A stretch of DNA of 12,433 bases, taken from contig JASEIA010000031.1 in the NCBI GenBank assembly GCA_030018575.1, positions 1 to 12,433 on the forward strand, in the 5' to 3' direction. Positions 1 to 12,100 of the stretch are shown in pieces; position 1 is the first letter of the stretch; each line of letters opens with the position of its first letter. Source of the DNA: Nanobdellota archaeon. GTDB lineage: Archaea; Nanobdellota; Nanobdellia; SCGC-AAA011-G17; GW2011-AR17. The position numbers and the translations under genes are program-made. A model generated the notes under the pieces. The model ran no database searches. It was not told the origin of the DNA and saw only the letters and a list, made by a program, of their open reading frames with translations.

Positions 1-1
1 C

Positions 2-160
2 AGATATTACATCTGAACCAAGCAGCGTATCCCTTATTGTAATTGTTGGCGTAGACTCGCAGTTAATAGCCAGCCCCAGATTGGATTTTGCTAACATAGT
101 TATATCAAAGCTCGTATTAACTGTTACAAGTGCTGGCGCATCAACAATAACTTCAGGCGT
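2..160 (-). other. Partial Ig-like domain running off the window (residues 4092-4144)
   Basis: The sequence TPEVIVDAPALVTVNTSFDI followed by TMLAKSNLGLAINCESTPT looks like the first half of an Ig-like domain. It is cut by the window edge, so its C-terminal half, any further domains, the anchor and the stop codon are not visible. Confidence 0.65.
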
Positions 161-3100
161 GCCCCCGCCGCTTCCTCCTGAAGAAGCTACTGTAAATGCC
201 ACATTATCATGGACCTGATTGCTGCCATAAGTAGCACCTATATCTACCCTATATGTTCCGGTGAGAGCAGAGGCAGATAATGTAAAGTTGTATATATGCC
301 TGCCTGTTGTCTGAATCCTTGAAGTTCCGGTTGAAACAATGGAATTATTTGGGTAGGGGTAGTAAGCAGCCACATTAACTGTTGCGTTTACCAGATTCCC
401 AGATGAGTCTAAAGTAGTTGAAAAGATGTATACTGTCTGTCCTGGCTGGTAAGTTGAACCCACATCATTATATATATTCAAAGGCAACCCGCCGCCGCCA
501 GTGCCTCCTGAGCCTGCTCCTGCCGTAATGCCTGCCAGGTCTATAAATCCGCCTGCTGTACTGAATGCATATGTATAGCCATCCTCAAACACCATTGACG
601 CAGAGGGATCATATATGCATCCTTGTGTTGTTGAATAATTGCCTATTATTAATCCAACATAGAATGTATATGAGAGTCCGTCAACAGTCGAAACAACGTC
701 CGAAAGATTTGCCTGCATATAATCGTAGATGTCATTTAATGAATAGCAGGACGTTGCCCCGTTAAACAGGGTTATATTCCCGCCGTAACTGTAAACGGAC
801 TTAATTTCTTTGCCTTCCATGGACTGCACAAAGTCTATCACACCTGTGCCATAATGAACACTATAATTGGTGCCTTCCACAATCTTTGTGCCATTGGCAA
901 ATAACGCAAAGAATTCACTCTGTACAACTGGATAATTCTGCAGCTGTCCTGACGTTGTCCACGAACTATTAGATTCATCCCCGTATGCAACACTTGTTGG
1001 AGGAGTGTACCTAATGCCGGTAAGGGCTAATGCATTTGCCTCTGTCCTGTTTGAGAAGGGATTTGCAGACAATTGCTTTGTTTCAACCGTCCTTGCCGCA
1101 AATGTCTTCGCCTCTGTGACAAAAGTCTTGCCATACGTCTTTACTTTAACCGTAAATGGATTATAGCTTGTAATTGCCTCTCCTGAAGCGGATTTTTCAA
1201 CCTGCCACGTTGTCATATATTGCTCTGACACAATATCACCGCTGTTGTTGGTATTCAATGCGAATATCTGGGTGCCGTATATATTTCTTGCAATAATGCT
1301 GACATTTGCCAGCGCAGCGCCAGAAGAATCAGTAACTTTCGGCTTAAAACCATAAAGCTCTTTAATTGTAGTGGCATTGGTGCCGTTCCCTCCGCCATAA
1401 TTCCAGTCATAAGTCCTGCCCCACTGGGTGTTAATCAGCCTTACGCCTCTTCCGTTTGCAGTTGCGATTATATCCTTTGAATTATACTGGAATACAGAGT
1501 CCATGATTGTAATCTCTGTATTATTCGGCATATTGCTTGTTGTCTGTATTGCGCCGCCATCCTGTTCCTGGTGGTATATCTGCAAATTAGATAAAGTTGG
1601 CATATCACAGGCAGTAACAAGGCCATAGCCTAATACAGCAGAAGAGTTTATCCTGTTTATCTTAACATCGTCCATTGTAACATTGCTTGTATAGATAAAC
1701 TGCCCTCTTGCGGCCCTGTCAAATATTGTCTTCTTTATTGTGAGGGATGTATTGGACTGGTTGGAGAATGTATTCCCTGAACCGCAAGCCCCCCTATAGA
1801 CAAACTTGCCCCATGCATCACCTACATCCGCGACATAACTGTCATAGAGTGCTATTTCCCCTCCTGCAACATCCAAAAGCGTGTCATCTGTGGCATTTGA
1901 GGTGAATTTAATGCTTACTCCTTCCTGCGGGATATTGTTCACTACATCACCAAATATAATGCGCCCGCTCTTGTTAACAAAGAGTTCAGGCATGCTTGCT
2001 GATGTAAATGATAATGCTTCGCCTTTGCTTGCAACTGTTACAGGCTGGGTGCCGTTTCCTATTGCCAGCCTTGATTTAATTACATAGTTTCCTGAAGCAG
2101 GCCTTATTACTGCGCAAATACCCCTTGCGGCCCTTGCAAACAAGTATATGTCTTGGAATGTTATTGGATTTGAAACAGTGCCGAAAGTAGAGTTGCCAAT
2201 TACTGTTAAAGTATCTGTCGTATTGTCATATGTCATGGGATATGTCAAGTAAGAAGCATAACCCGGGTCCTGTGCGCATAAATCAAGGTTAAACTGCCAT
2301 GTATCGGAGAAGGTTGAGTTCTGCGTTGCTGTTGCAGCTATAACTTTCCACTTATACAGGCCTGATTCAAGGTCGCTCCATAAGTAGTTTGTAACAGTTG
2401 TCTGTGCAAGATAAGTGTCTCCGTCTGAAGTGTCCCCGAAGACATAGTAATTGGTTGCCCCGGTTGACGGGAACCATGAAAGGACAATCGGCGAACTGAC
2501 TTGTGTAGATGCATTCGGCGGGCTCTGCAGCACAGGCGCGTCAGGCACAAAGACATAAGGCTGTATGCTTACAAATAGCGGCTGAGTATCTGAGAAGAGC
2601 CTGCCATGGCTCCATGTATAAGCTATTTTTTCTACTGTAACATTCCCGTTGGCCCCTGATATCGCGTCTGTATAGCTTGACATGCTGATATTGCGGCTTG
2701 CAGACACAAACTTGACCTGCTCCTCTGCGTCTATACTGAAATTTGCCCATTCGCTTGCAGATTCTGGATTAAAGGCAAAACTCTGCCATACCCGGCTTGC
2801 AATGTTTGCATCATCAGAGAAGTTTACAGCCCCCTCGCCAATTGTCAAGCCTGCGCCTGACCAACTATGTGTTATATAAAATGCAATTTCTTTTAATTTT
2901 TCATACCTAACTCCGGCAGGCTTGCTGAAAACAAATGCCTGCCTGTCTGCACAACCCGCTCCTGTGCAGCCAATGCCCGTATCATTGACAAATGCCGTCT
3001 CCTGCCTTGTATCATTTATGGCCGTGGCTGCCAGCACATACTTGCCAGATGAATTGCAGGTAAGGTTAAACCTGAAGTTTGTTTCTGATGCAGGTACAAG

Positions 3101-6100
3101 GTCATTATCAAGCTGCCATACAATGGTTTGTTCAGTTGAGTTCCAGCTGCCAGTAAAATTAGAGGCGCTGCAATTTGCAGGTATGGCTAATGAAATATTC
3201 CATTCGCCGGCAGAAGCATTCTTATCTCCTATATTTGTTACGGACAGATTGAATGCCTGAGTTTCTTCCGGAAGCGCTGAGCGGGCTTTCCAACTGCCTA
3301 TTGCGACAATGTTAAATGCCAGATGAGCTTCTGAAGTATAATTCATTGTGGTTACGACATGGGCTGCAGGCTCGTATACGTTGCGTGTGCCCCATGTTAA
3401 GTTATACCTAAATGAGCCCTGCTGCGCGTTTTGTGATGGGGGGAATACCTTATAAGCAATAACTTTATATCCGCCTGCAGTCAATGTCCCGAAATCAGTC
3501 GAGGCAAATCTTATTTGGCTTGTAGGAATGTCAGCCTGGCCAGCAGAAGAGCCGTCCATTGTTTGTTCATAAGCTGTCCAGCCTGAAGGCGCCTGCTCAA
3601 CAAAGCTTACAGATGTTGCAGAAGCGCAGCCCTTATTATGCACAGCCAGCCTTGAATAGAATTCTTTGCCGTTTCCAACTACCATGGGGGTTTCTCTTGT
3701 AACTTCCAAAATAGGCATTGCGTCAGACATCTCTATCTGCGCGGTTGTGTTTTTGCTATTTGACAGCGCGGGGTATGTGTAATTCACAAACGCGTCTATC
3801 GTGAAATTGTTAGAAGTCTGGCCAGAGGTGAGGTTAAACTTGACAGTATAATTCCCAGGCAGAGAGCCAGTTACAAGCTGGCTACCGGAATAGCTCCAGC
3901 CTGACGGCAAAGACAGGCTGACATTATATTGTATGCTGTCGTTGAACGGATGCACCACTGTAACATTCATATACTCAGTAGTCCCATTGCACATATAATC
4001 CGCTGTCTTTGCAGATGCGCTAACATACCTGAATGTAAGATGCTCGCTCCTGTTATCGTTTTTCTCTCCGGTTATGAATGAATGCAAAGTATAAACGCCC
4101 TGACTCCAGCCTGTCGTATTTATACCAGTGAAATTTGCAGTTATTGTGGACGAGGCGCCTATTGTAAATGCCTGTGTTGAATTATAAACAACTGTGTCTG
4201 ATTGATTAGTTATATTCAATGTGAGGTTTATCTTGTATGATACGCTATCGCTGTTCTCAAACTTAACGCTCGCATTAAACAAAATCGTGTCAGGCTCAAG
4301 GCCAGTTGTTTCTGTATCGCCCAACTTTGCAATAATATCCCTTACCTTAACTGTCGGCTCGTAATAAGCAAGCAAGCTCAAGCTATTTATGTCAAGCCTT
4401 GAAGAGCCGATATTCTTAATCTTCAAATTGCAGTACCCGGTCCCGTTCGGGAACATCTGGCTGCTTAATGCAGGCATTACTTTACTCACAGGCAGAGAAT
4501 TATTCACATACTGGCTGTGCAAAAGCTCTATCCATGACGAACCGCCATATGCATGCACTCTTGCTTCTGTGCCTGACGAGGAGTTCCAAGTCGCATTGAA
4601 CAGTGCAATTCTATAATTGCCGGCATCACATTGCCAGCCAAACACAGTCTCATTACCAGCGCCTATAGAAACAGGGAATGTGCCTAACGCAGAAGACTCC
4701 GGCCTAACCTTACGCACTGTAAAGCTGCTGGATAATAACGAATCACTGCCTGCGTTGCTGGAATTTGCTGTTACATTCAGTATGTAATTGCCGTAACTCG
4801 TTGCATTAATGCGCCAGGTGACCGGAGTATAGCTGCTTATGCCTATGCTGCTGTACCACTGGCTCTTATTTGAAACTTCCCAGCTGTCAGATGCATTTAT
4901 TTCAACAGTAACATTCTTGGCTGCTGAAATCCATGCAGTAACAGTGCTGTTCACTGCAAACGTCCGGTTCTGGAATGCTTCGGCTGGAGTAAGCACTGGC
5001 GGATATACATCAACTGTTGCCTGGCATCCAGTCAGGGTTATGCTGATTGTATAGTTCTCCGGCGTATAGCTGATGTTATAATTAGATTCAGAACTGTTTA
5101 TCTCAGCGCGCCAGTATTGCGAGCCGGCCTGGTAGTTGCAGTCAGTAACATTGAACAGGAATTCAGCATAGCCGCTTGCGTTTGTTGTATTGCTGCCTAT
5201 CTGTTTTTCACCGCCGCCATAACTGCTGTGAAGCAGCACAAAGTTTACAGTCGCTGCAGGGTTAAGGTTGGGAGCATTAGCGTCCAGGTCAAACACCTGC
5301 ACACCAAGCATCTGAGGGGCAGTGTCTTTTGTAACATCTGTGTCATTGCCGGCCCTGTAGCTGATATTAGTCTGGTCCTTAGTAACTGAGATAGATGATA
5401 CTGTTGTCGTATACGTGTCGCCAATCGAATACCTGTAATACCACGTGCCCTGCTGCTGGTATGTCCAGTTCTTGAGCCAATAGCTTTGCAGGCCAATATT
5501 ATTTGCATTGATTACTGATGTCTTGTTTGCGCAGCCAACGCATTCTGAAGTCGGAGGCCAGGAGCTGCCTATGTACAGCTTTACGTCATAAGCATTATCA
5601 GGGTCGCCGGAACTTGAAATTACTGAGAAGTTCCAGTTCGTCCTGCCCCAGCCTGCTGACGCAGGCTCAACAGAAGCTGACTCTAGCTTTTTCAGCGGGA
5701 ACAGGTAGAACAGCCCGGGGCTGCCTACACGCCATATGGAATTGTCATAATGATATGCAGTAGACGCATTCATGCTCGCATTGTAATAGCCTCTGACAGT
5801 GCTTAGGCTGCTGGCAAAGTCGCAGGAATATGCGTTCGCGCCTATCGGCACGACAGGAGATGTGCTGTTGCAGTTGTACTCAGCCGAGCCGCTGCTGTTC
5901 ATGTAAAAGCTGACATTTGCGGACAATGCCGAGCCGCAGTCGTCAACTGTATAGCCAAGGAAGGGAATTGTGCCTTCCTGGGTAAAGTTCAATGTGCCGT
6001 CAGGCTTGCTCAATGTCAGTAAAATGTCGCCCATAATTGTAAAGTTGTACTGCGCAGTGGAATTATCCTGGTAGCAGGCATCGCTGGACACAATAGCCTG

Positions 6101-9100
6101 CCACTTCTGCATGCCAGCGTAATAACGCGGGGTACAGCCGGGGTTAAATGAATAATACGCATAGCCTGAACCGTCGCTGGCGTTAGTTGCGCCTGCGTCC
6201 CATGTGCTGCCGTCGTATGTAGCCTTGAACCGTGTGTTCAGCCCTGTGACAACAGAGCCGTTCGCATCCCACCAGCGCAAGCTAAACAAGTCCGTCTGGC
6301 TGCCGTTGCGGTTTGCAGTGCTGTCATTCCCGTACACATTAGTATAGCTTATATAATCCTTGGCAAGGCTGAAATTATTAGTTGCAACCTCGGAAGTGGA
6401 ATATACATTGCCTTCCTGATTGCTCGCGTTAAACTTAAAGTACCATAAGCCGCCGCCAATGTCGCCGCAGCCAAACGCGTACGTGAATGTCAGGTTCTCT
6501 GTTACGCCAGGCGTTGTGTAGCTTTGTTGGTCAAGCTGTGTCCATGGGCCTGAAGTAGTACTGCCTTTGTATAAATATACTGTTGCGCTGTTGTTTGTGT
6601 CCAGCACGCTGACGTTAAACCTTCTTATATCACCCCAGCCGCCGCTTATCGGGCCGACTACTTCATTGGAAAGAATCGGGCGGTTGCTTATTACGTTTAC
6701 ATTGTACACGCCTGATGCATTATACTGGTAGCAAGCAGGCGTCTCGCCTGTGTCCAAAAAGCCAAACCAGTTCTGTTTCGCCGGGGAGAAGCTGGTATCT
6801 GCATAGAACGTGTATATGGCGCTGCCTGTAGCATTAGTTGTTACAGTAGTCATCTCATAATACTGCGCACCCTGCCCTGCCTTGGTTATGTTAAAGCTTA
6901 TCGGAGCCGCAGGGCTCAAGCTGTAAGTGCCCTTGTCTGTGTCGTAAACACGCAATGTAAGGTTTGTATACGCCTGTATCGTGGCATTGGTTTCATTCCC
7001 GTAAACATACTCAATTATAACATTGTTCTTCTCTATTGTGAATGCATTTGTCCCGCCAACATAATCAGTGCCAGTAGTTGTGTATGTATTGCCTTCTGTA
7101 TCTGTAGCGTTCATCTTAAACTGCCTTGAACCGGTTGCCACGTCAGAGCAGCTGTAACTGGAATTCCAACTTATAGTATAATTACTGCAGCTGGTGCAGT
7201 TCTTAGTTGAACCAATTTTTACCCATGCACCGGAAACAAGCTCATACAATGAAACATTAACGCTGTCGCCTGAATTGTCGCTGACATTAACTGTGAAGTT
7301 CCTCGCAAAGCTCCAGCCGTCGCTGCGGATATCAATGTCAGCAGCGCGCAAAATCGGAGTTGCATTTATCTTAAACGCATTCTCCTCAGTGTCAGTGGAT
7401 GAAAGGTAATATGATTTTGTTGCAGTCATGGTGACATTATACTTGCCGACAGCTTTCCCTGCGCTGCTCCATGTGCAATTGTATGACGCGCCGCCAGCCT
7501 GCCAACCGCTGTTTTCTGTTGCATTGCAAGAGTAGCTTGAAGAACCGCTGACAAGAGTGTAATCTACTGCGGCTCCACTGACTGCATTATCGCAATCATC
7601 GTATAAATTCCCAACTATAGTGAATGTACTGCCGCGCTCATAAGGAACCAGCCCGGTCGGGCTGACGTATGTAGCGTTAGATGTGCCGTAAACATTTACC
7701 ACAAAGTTCAATGAAGTGGCGTTCTGATACGCTGGGTCGCCGTAAACGCTCATGTTCCATAACTGTTGTGCTGCGCTGTAATTGCAGGTTGGGTTGAAGT
7801 CCACATAATAATATATGCCTAATGTCGCGTTTGTGTTATTTATGCTCTCAACAAGCTCAACCCATGTTGTTGTTTGGTTCGTTATATAAACATGGAACGT
7901 GCTTGCACCTATAGCAGTTGTATTAGCAACAGCGTCTGAATCGTACACAAATGCAGCTAACTGCACTTCATTCCCTGACAGCAAGTCGCTCCTGTTTACA
8001 TTGCTGTTGTTGCCTGAGAAATGGTTTATAGCAATTGTATCTTTCGCCACTATATGGCTCCCGCCTATCAATTCTGCTGAATTGTCATGCAAATCAGTAG
8101 AATTAAACTTAAAGCTCCAGTTGCCAAGGTCGCTGCTGCTATAGCTGTAATTGAATTGCAACTGCGAGTTCTGGCAGTTACTGCAGGTCTGGTTAGTTAT
8201 ATACTGCCATACACCATCATCCTTGCTCAGCCAGAACTTTACTGTAACTGTGTCGCCGTCAATATCTGTAACATTTACCTTATATGTGTAGTTCGCCCTG
8301 CCCCAGCCGCCGCTGCCAGGCGTTACATTCGCGGCTGACAGAACAGGGGTGCTGGACAAAAAGAAGCGTTCTGTATCTGTGCCGGGATTGTAATTTGCAA
8401 TGCCTGAGTAGAACGTGGCATTCCAGTACCCGGTGGCGTTAGAGCCAGACGCCCATGTGCAGTTGTACCAGCCGCTATTTTCATCATTCGCAGTGCAGGG
8501 CAAGGCGTAATTCGCGCTCCCGTTAGTCAGGTTAAAGTACCTTGTAGTTAACCCAGTAATTGCTTTTGAACAGTCGTCTGTCACCTGCGCCCTTAACAAA
8601 ATATTATCGCCCTGGGTGTAATTCGTTGCGCCGTCTGGAACGCTTATGCTGTTGCTCAAGTCGCCTATTATATTAACTACAAAGTTTAATGACGAAATAT
8701 TCTTGTGGCAGCTTGCGCCTGAAACTGTCATGTTCCAGTTCCTTGCGCCCGGCGCGTAATCACAGCCAGGGTTGAATGCCAATGAATAATTCACGCCCTG
8801 CTCATTCTTTAATTCATTTTCTGTCTTCCATGAAGTGCCATTGTAAACATACGTAAACAATGCTGACGTGTTGTCAACGCCAACTGTATAGCTCCTGTTG
8901 TCTGTATCATTTATCCGCACTGCAAGCAGGCTTGTATAGCCTGGCTGGGAATCACTCCTGTTTACCTTGCTGTCATTGCCTGCGTAATGCTCTACAATTA
9001 TATCGTCCCTTTGCACTGTAAACGTCAAATTCGGCAGGCTGTTGTTGCTTACTCCGATAACATCAGTCGCATTGAATCTTGCAACCCAGCTGCCTATATC

Positions 9101-12100
9101 GCTGCATGTGAAATTCCTGTTGGCTGTTATCTTTGTTGTGTTGGCGCAGGCGCCGCCCGAGCATGTCTCATTATACTCGTAGAACCAGCCGCTCGCGTTC
9201 CACAGCCACAAGTCTACCCTTGTTGTCTGGTTGTTTGTAATGTTTACAAAGAACGTGAACGGGCTCTCGCCCCAGCCCCCTCCGCCGCTCGGAGTCATAT
9301 TCTGGTATTCCATTCTTATCGCAGTGCCGTAATAAAACGCATTCGTCTTTGTGTATGTGCCGTTCCAGTAATATGTCTTGCTGCTGCTCATCGTAACATT
9401 GTACCAGCCTATAGGGGCATTGCTCGGAAGAGTGTAGGTCGTATTCTTATAGGCATCAGATTGATACGCAACAAGCTGGGTTGTGCTGTAACTGCCGCTG
9501 GACAAGTTAAACACAACCGTGGCGTCTGTTATTTCTGTGTTGCAGTCATTCAATATGGTGCCGCGAAGCGCGATTGTGCTGCCAAGCGTGTAATTCGCGT
9601 CCTGCGGGCTCACATATGTGTTGTATAAGTCGCCCATAAGCTGGAACGGCCTTACGCTGGTAAGGTTCTGCTTGTAAGTTGTTGCGCCGCTAACGCCGCC
9701 ATACCAATAGTTCGGGCCAAGGTAGTAATCAGACGTCTTGCACCATTCTGTTGAAGTGTTTGACATGCTCCTTAGCAGGCTGCCGCTCGCATTTGATGAA
9801 ATGCCCGACGGGCTGTCGAACAAGTCAATCTGGTTAAGCTTCGATATCCAAATCTTGCCTTTGCCTTCATCCATGCCTCCGGATACAAGATAGCCGGGAG
9901 CAGTACTATTGTCCCTGTCATAGATATTTATAGTGAAATTTGTTGACTGGCTCCTGTTGACAGTGGCATTATTGCCCGGGTATGCATAATCAGCATTAAT
10001 ATCATCCGCCTCAATCGTGTAATCTATTTCTGATGCCTCACTGCCGCCGTCAGCATTCGTAAAGTTTATCTTGGTTCGCCATGAGCCGATGTCGTTTGCA
10101 TTATATACATAACTGAAGTTTGCCTGAGCCCAGCTGCCGCAGTTCGCGCATGTCCAGTTGCCTATCTGGCTGTATGCGGCCGCGCCTTTCCTGTGCCAGG
10201 CAATCACAGTTACATTCCTGCCAAACCTGTCCATAGTTAAGGCAGTGAAGTTGTAGCTCTCGCCCCAGCCCCCTGTCCTTACGCTGGCGTTGTTGCTTAT
10301 CAGAAGTGTAAAGTTCGTGTTCAAAGGAACGTAATCATACACCTTGACCTTGATGAAAAGGTTCTGCGGCTCACTGAACAGCCTGCCGTGCTCCCAGGTA
10401 TATGAAATCTTATCAACAGTCACATTGCCGGTTTTGCCGACTATGCCGTCTGTATAGCTCTTGACACCAATAGTCCGGCTTGCTGAAACATACTTTGCTT
10501 TGTCAGATGAATCAATGCTGTAATTGCTCCATATATTTCCTGATGAGTCAGCAAATGCAAACTCCTGCCATACTTGCTGCTCAGCATTGTTGTCATCAGT
10601 GAAATTTACAAGCCCTTCGCCTATTGTCAGCCCTGACGCGTTCCAGTTATACCTGATATTAAAGTCAATATTCTTCAGCTGCTCATACCTGACATTAGCT
10701 GGCTTGCTGAATGTGTATGGTTGGCTGCTGCTGCAGCTTGAGCCGGAGCAGCCAATATTTGTATCATTGACATAAGTTGTTGTCTGGCTCGTGTTTCGTA
10801 TGCCCTCAGCTACCAGCACCTTTTTGCCAACCTCTGTGCAGTTTAAAGTGAAGTTCAGGTAGGTTGAGCCATAAACAGCAGTGCTCGGCAATGTCCATTC
10901 AGCCTTGCTTGCGCCGGAATCCCATGTGCCGTTGTGAGTGGAGCTGATGTAATCGCAAGCGCTAGGGATGGACAATGTAATGTTCCAGTCAGAGGCTGCT
11001 GCATCGCCTATATTCGTAACCTTGAGGCTGAAATTATAATATTTCCCAAGCTGGCTGCTCCTAGGCTCAAGCCAAGGATAAATGTTAGACTGCTGAACCG
11101 CAGTAAGGTCAAACTCCAAATGGCTCTCGCTGCTGTAATTGAATGTCTGGACATTAAAAAGACTCGGCTCTGCAAGGCTCCATGAGCCCCAGGTTGCATT
11201 GTACTGCAGTTCGCCATTTGAGGGGTAAGCGGTCGGAGACTTAATCTGGTATGTAAGCACAGCATACTTGTTTATGCCTATGCTGCCAAGCTGCCAAGTG
11301 AGTATATTGTTAATCAAGTCGGACGACGCTGAAGTAAGAGTCACATCCCCGCGCAGGCTTGGGTTTGCCGGGGTCCAGCCTGTTGATAAAACTTCTTTGA
11401 CTGTTGTGGCGCCGCTTGTGGCTGCACACCCCTTGTTATGCACCGACAAAATAGAATCAAATACCTTGTTGCTGCCGACAATCTTCGGAGTTTCCCTCAC
11501 AACTTCCAGGATAGGCATTGCATCAGACATTTCAATCTGGGACGTTGTGTTTTTTCGTTTTTCTGAGCCATATGTTAATGAAGATTCTGTGATGTTTGTT
11601 AAATTGCCCTGGTAGGTTACATTTATTATTGTCGTGTTAAGCCATGCGACAGAAACATTTGTGAAAGTGTAACTGGTGCTGAGGTTCGCTGCAGGCATTA
11701 TTCCAAGGAAATTCCCATTTACTGACACATTTATATTTGTCCTTGCCGAAGAAATGTTGAAATAAAAGACTGTTAAGTTTGCATACGTTCCTATAGCATA
11801 ATCTTTCCTGATTAAATCATGTCGGGCTGCTGTTATTCCAGCACTTGAGTTCAAAGAAAGCTGCGTATTATTGGAAATTGTTTGCTGGCTAATTCCTAAG
11901 GGGTATATATATCTAATAGTAGCGTCTATTGTATGATTGTCCGCAGTCTGGCCCGATGTGAGATTGAATTTAAACGTGTAGTTGCCAGGAGATGCAACAG
12001 ACTGCATCTGACTGCCAGAGTAGCTCCAACCAGATGGAAGTGATAAGCTGACATTGTATTCTATGCTATCATTGAATGGATGCACCACAGTTACATTAAA

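Noticed and set aside
1379..1417. Possible PKD domain signature (YDWNYGGGNG)
   Set aside because: It loosely recalls the PKD W-x-F-G-D-G string, but the Asp and surrounding strands of a PKD domain are absent. It reads better as a joint between the beta-helix and the next domain.
2338..2750. Overlapping minus-strand open frames in another phase
   Set aside because: They lie over the module B end and fibronectin-III-like domain, which are clearly coded in the main frame. Their translations show no domain pattern.
8987..9628. Plus-strand open frame of 213 codons, the longest on that strand
   Set aside because: It is the codon-aligned antisense shadow of units 1 and 2. It stays open because the minus-strand gene uses few TTA, CTA and TCA codons there. 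Its Ala/Cys/Arg-rich translation resembles no protein, and it lies wholly inside the repeat-bearing frame.
5024..10321. CRISPR array or non-coding satellite as an explanation of the periodic DNA similarity
   Set aside because: The spacing is close to 1 kb, similarity is strongest at protein level, all offsets are multiples of three and the frame stays open. It is a protein repeat.
11519..11530. Internal Met codons (such as in IEMSDAMP) as a possible translation start
   Set aside because: The open frame and recognisable domain sequence continue upstream to the window edge, and no signal peptide follows any internal Met.
11268..11615. Plus-strand open frame of 115 codons over module A
   Set aside because: Module A in the minus frame is conserved with module B across this interval, so the plus-strand frame is a by-product.
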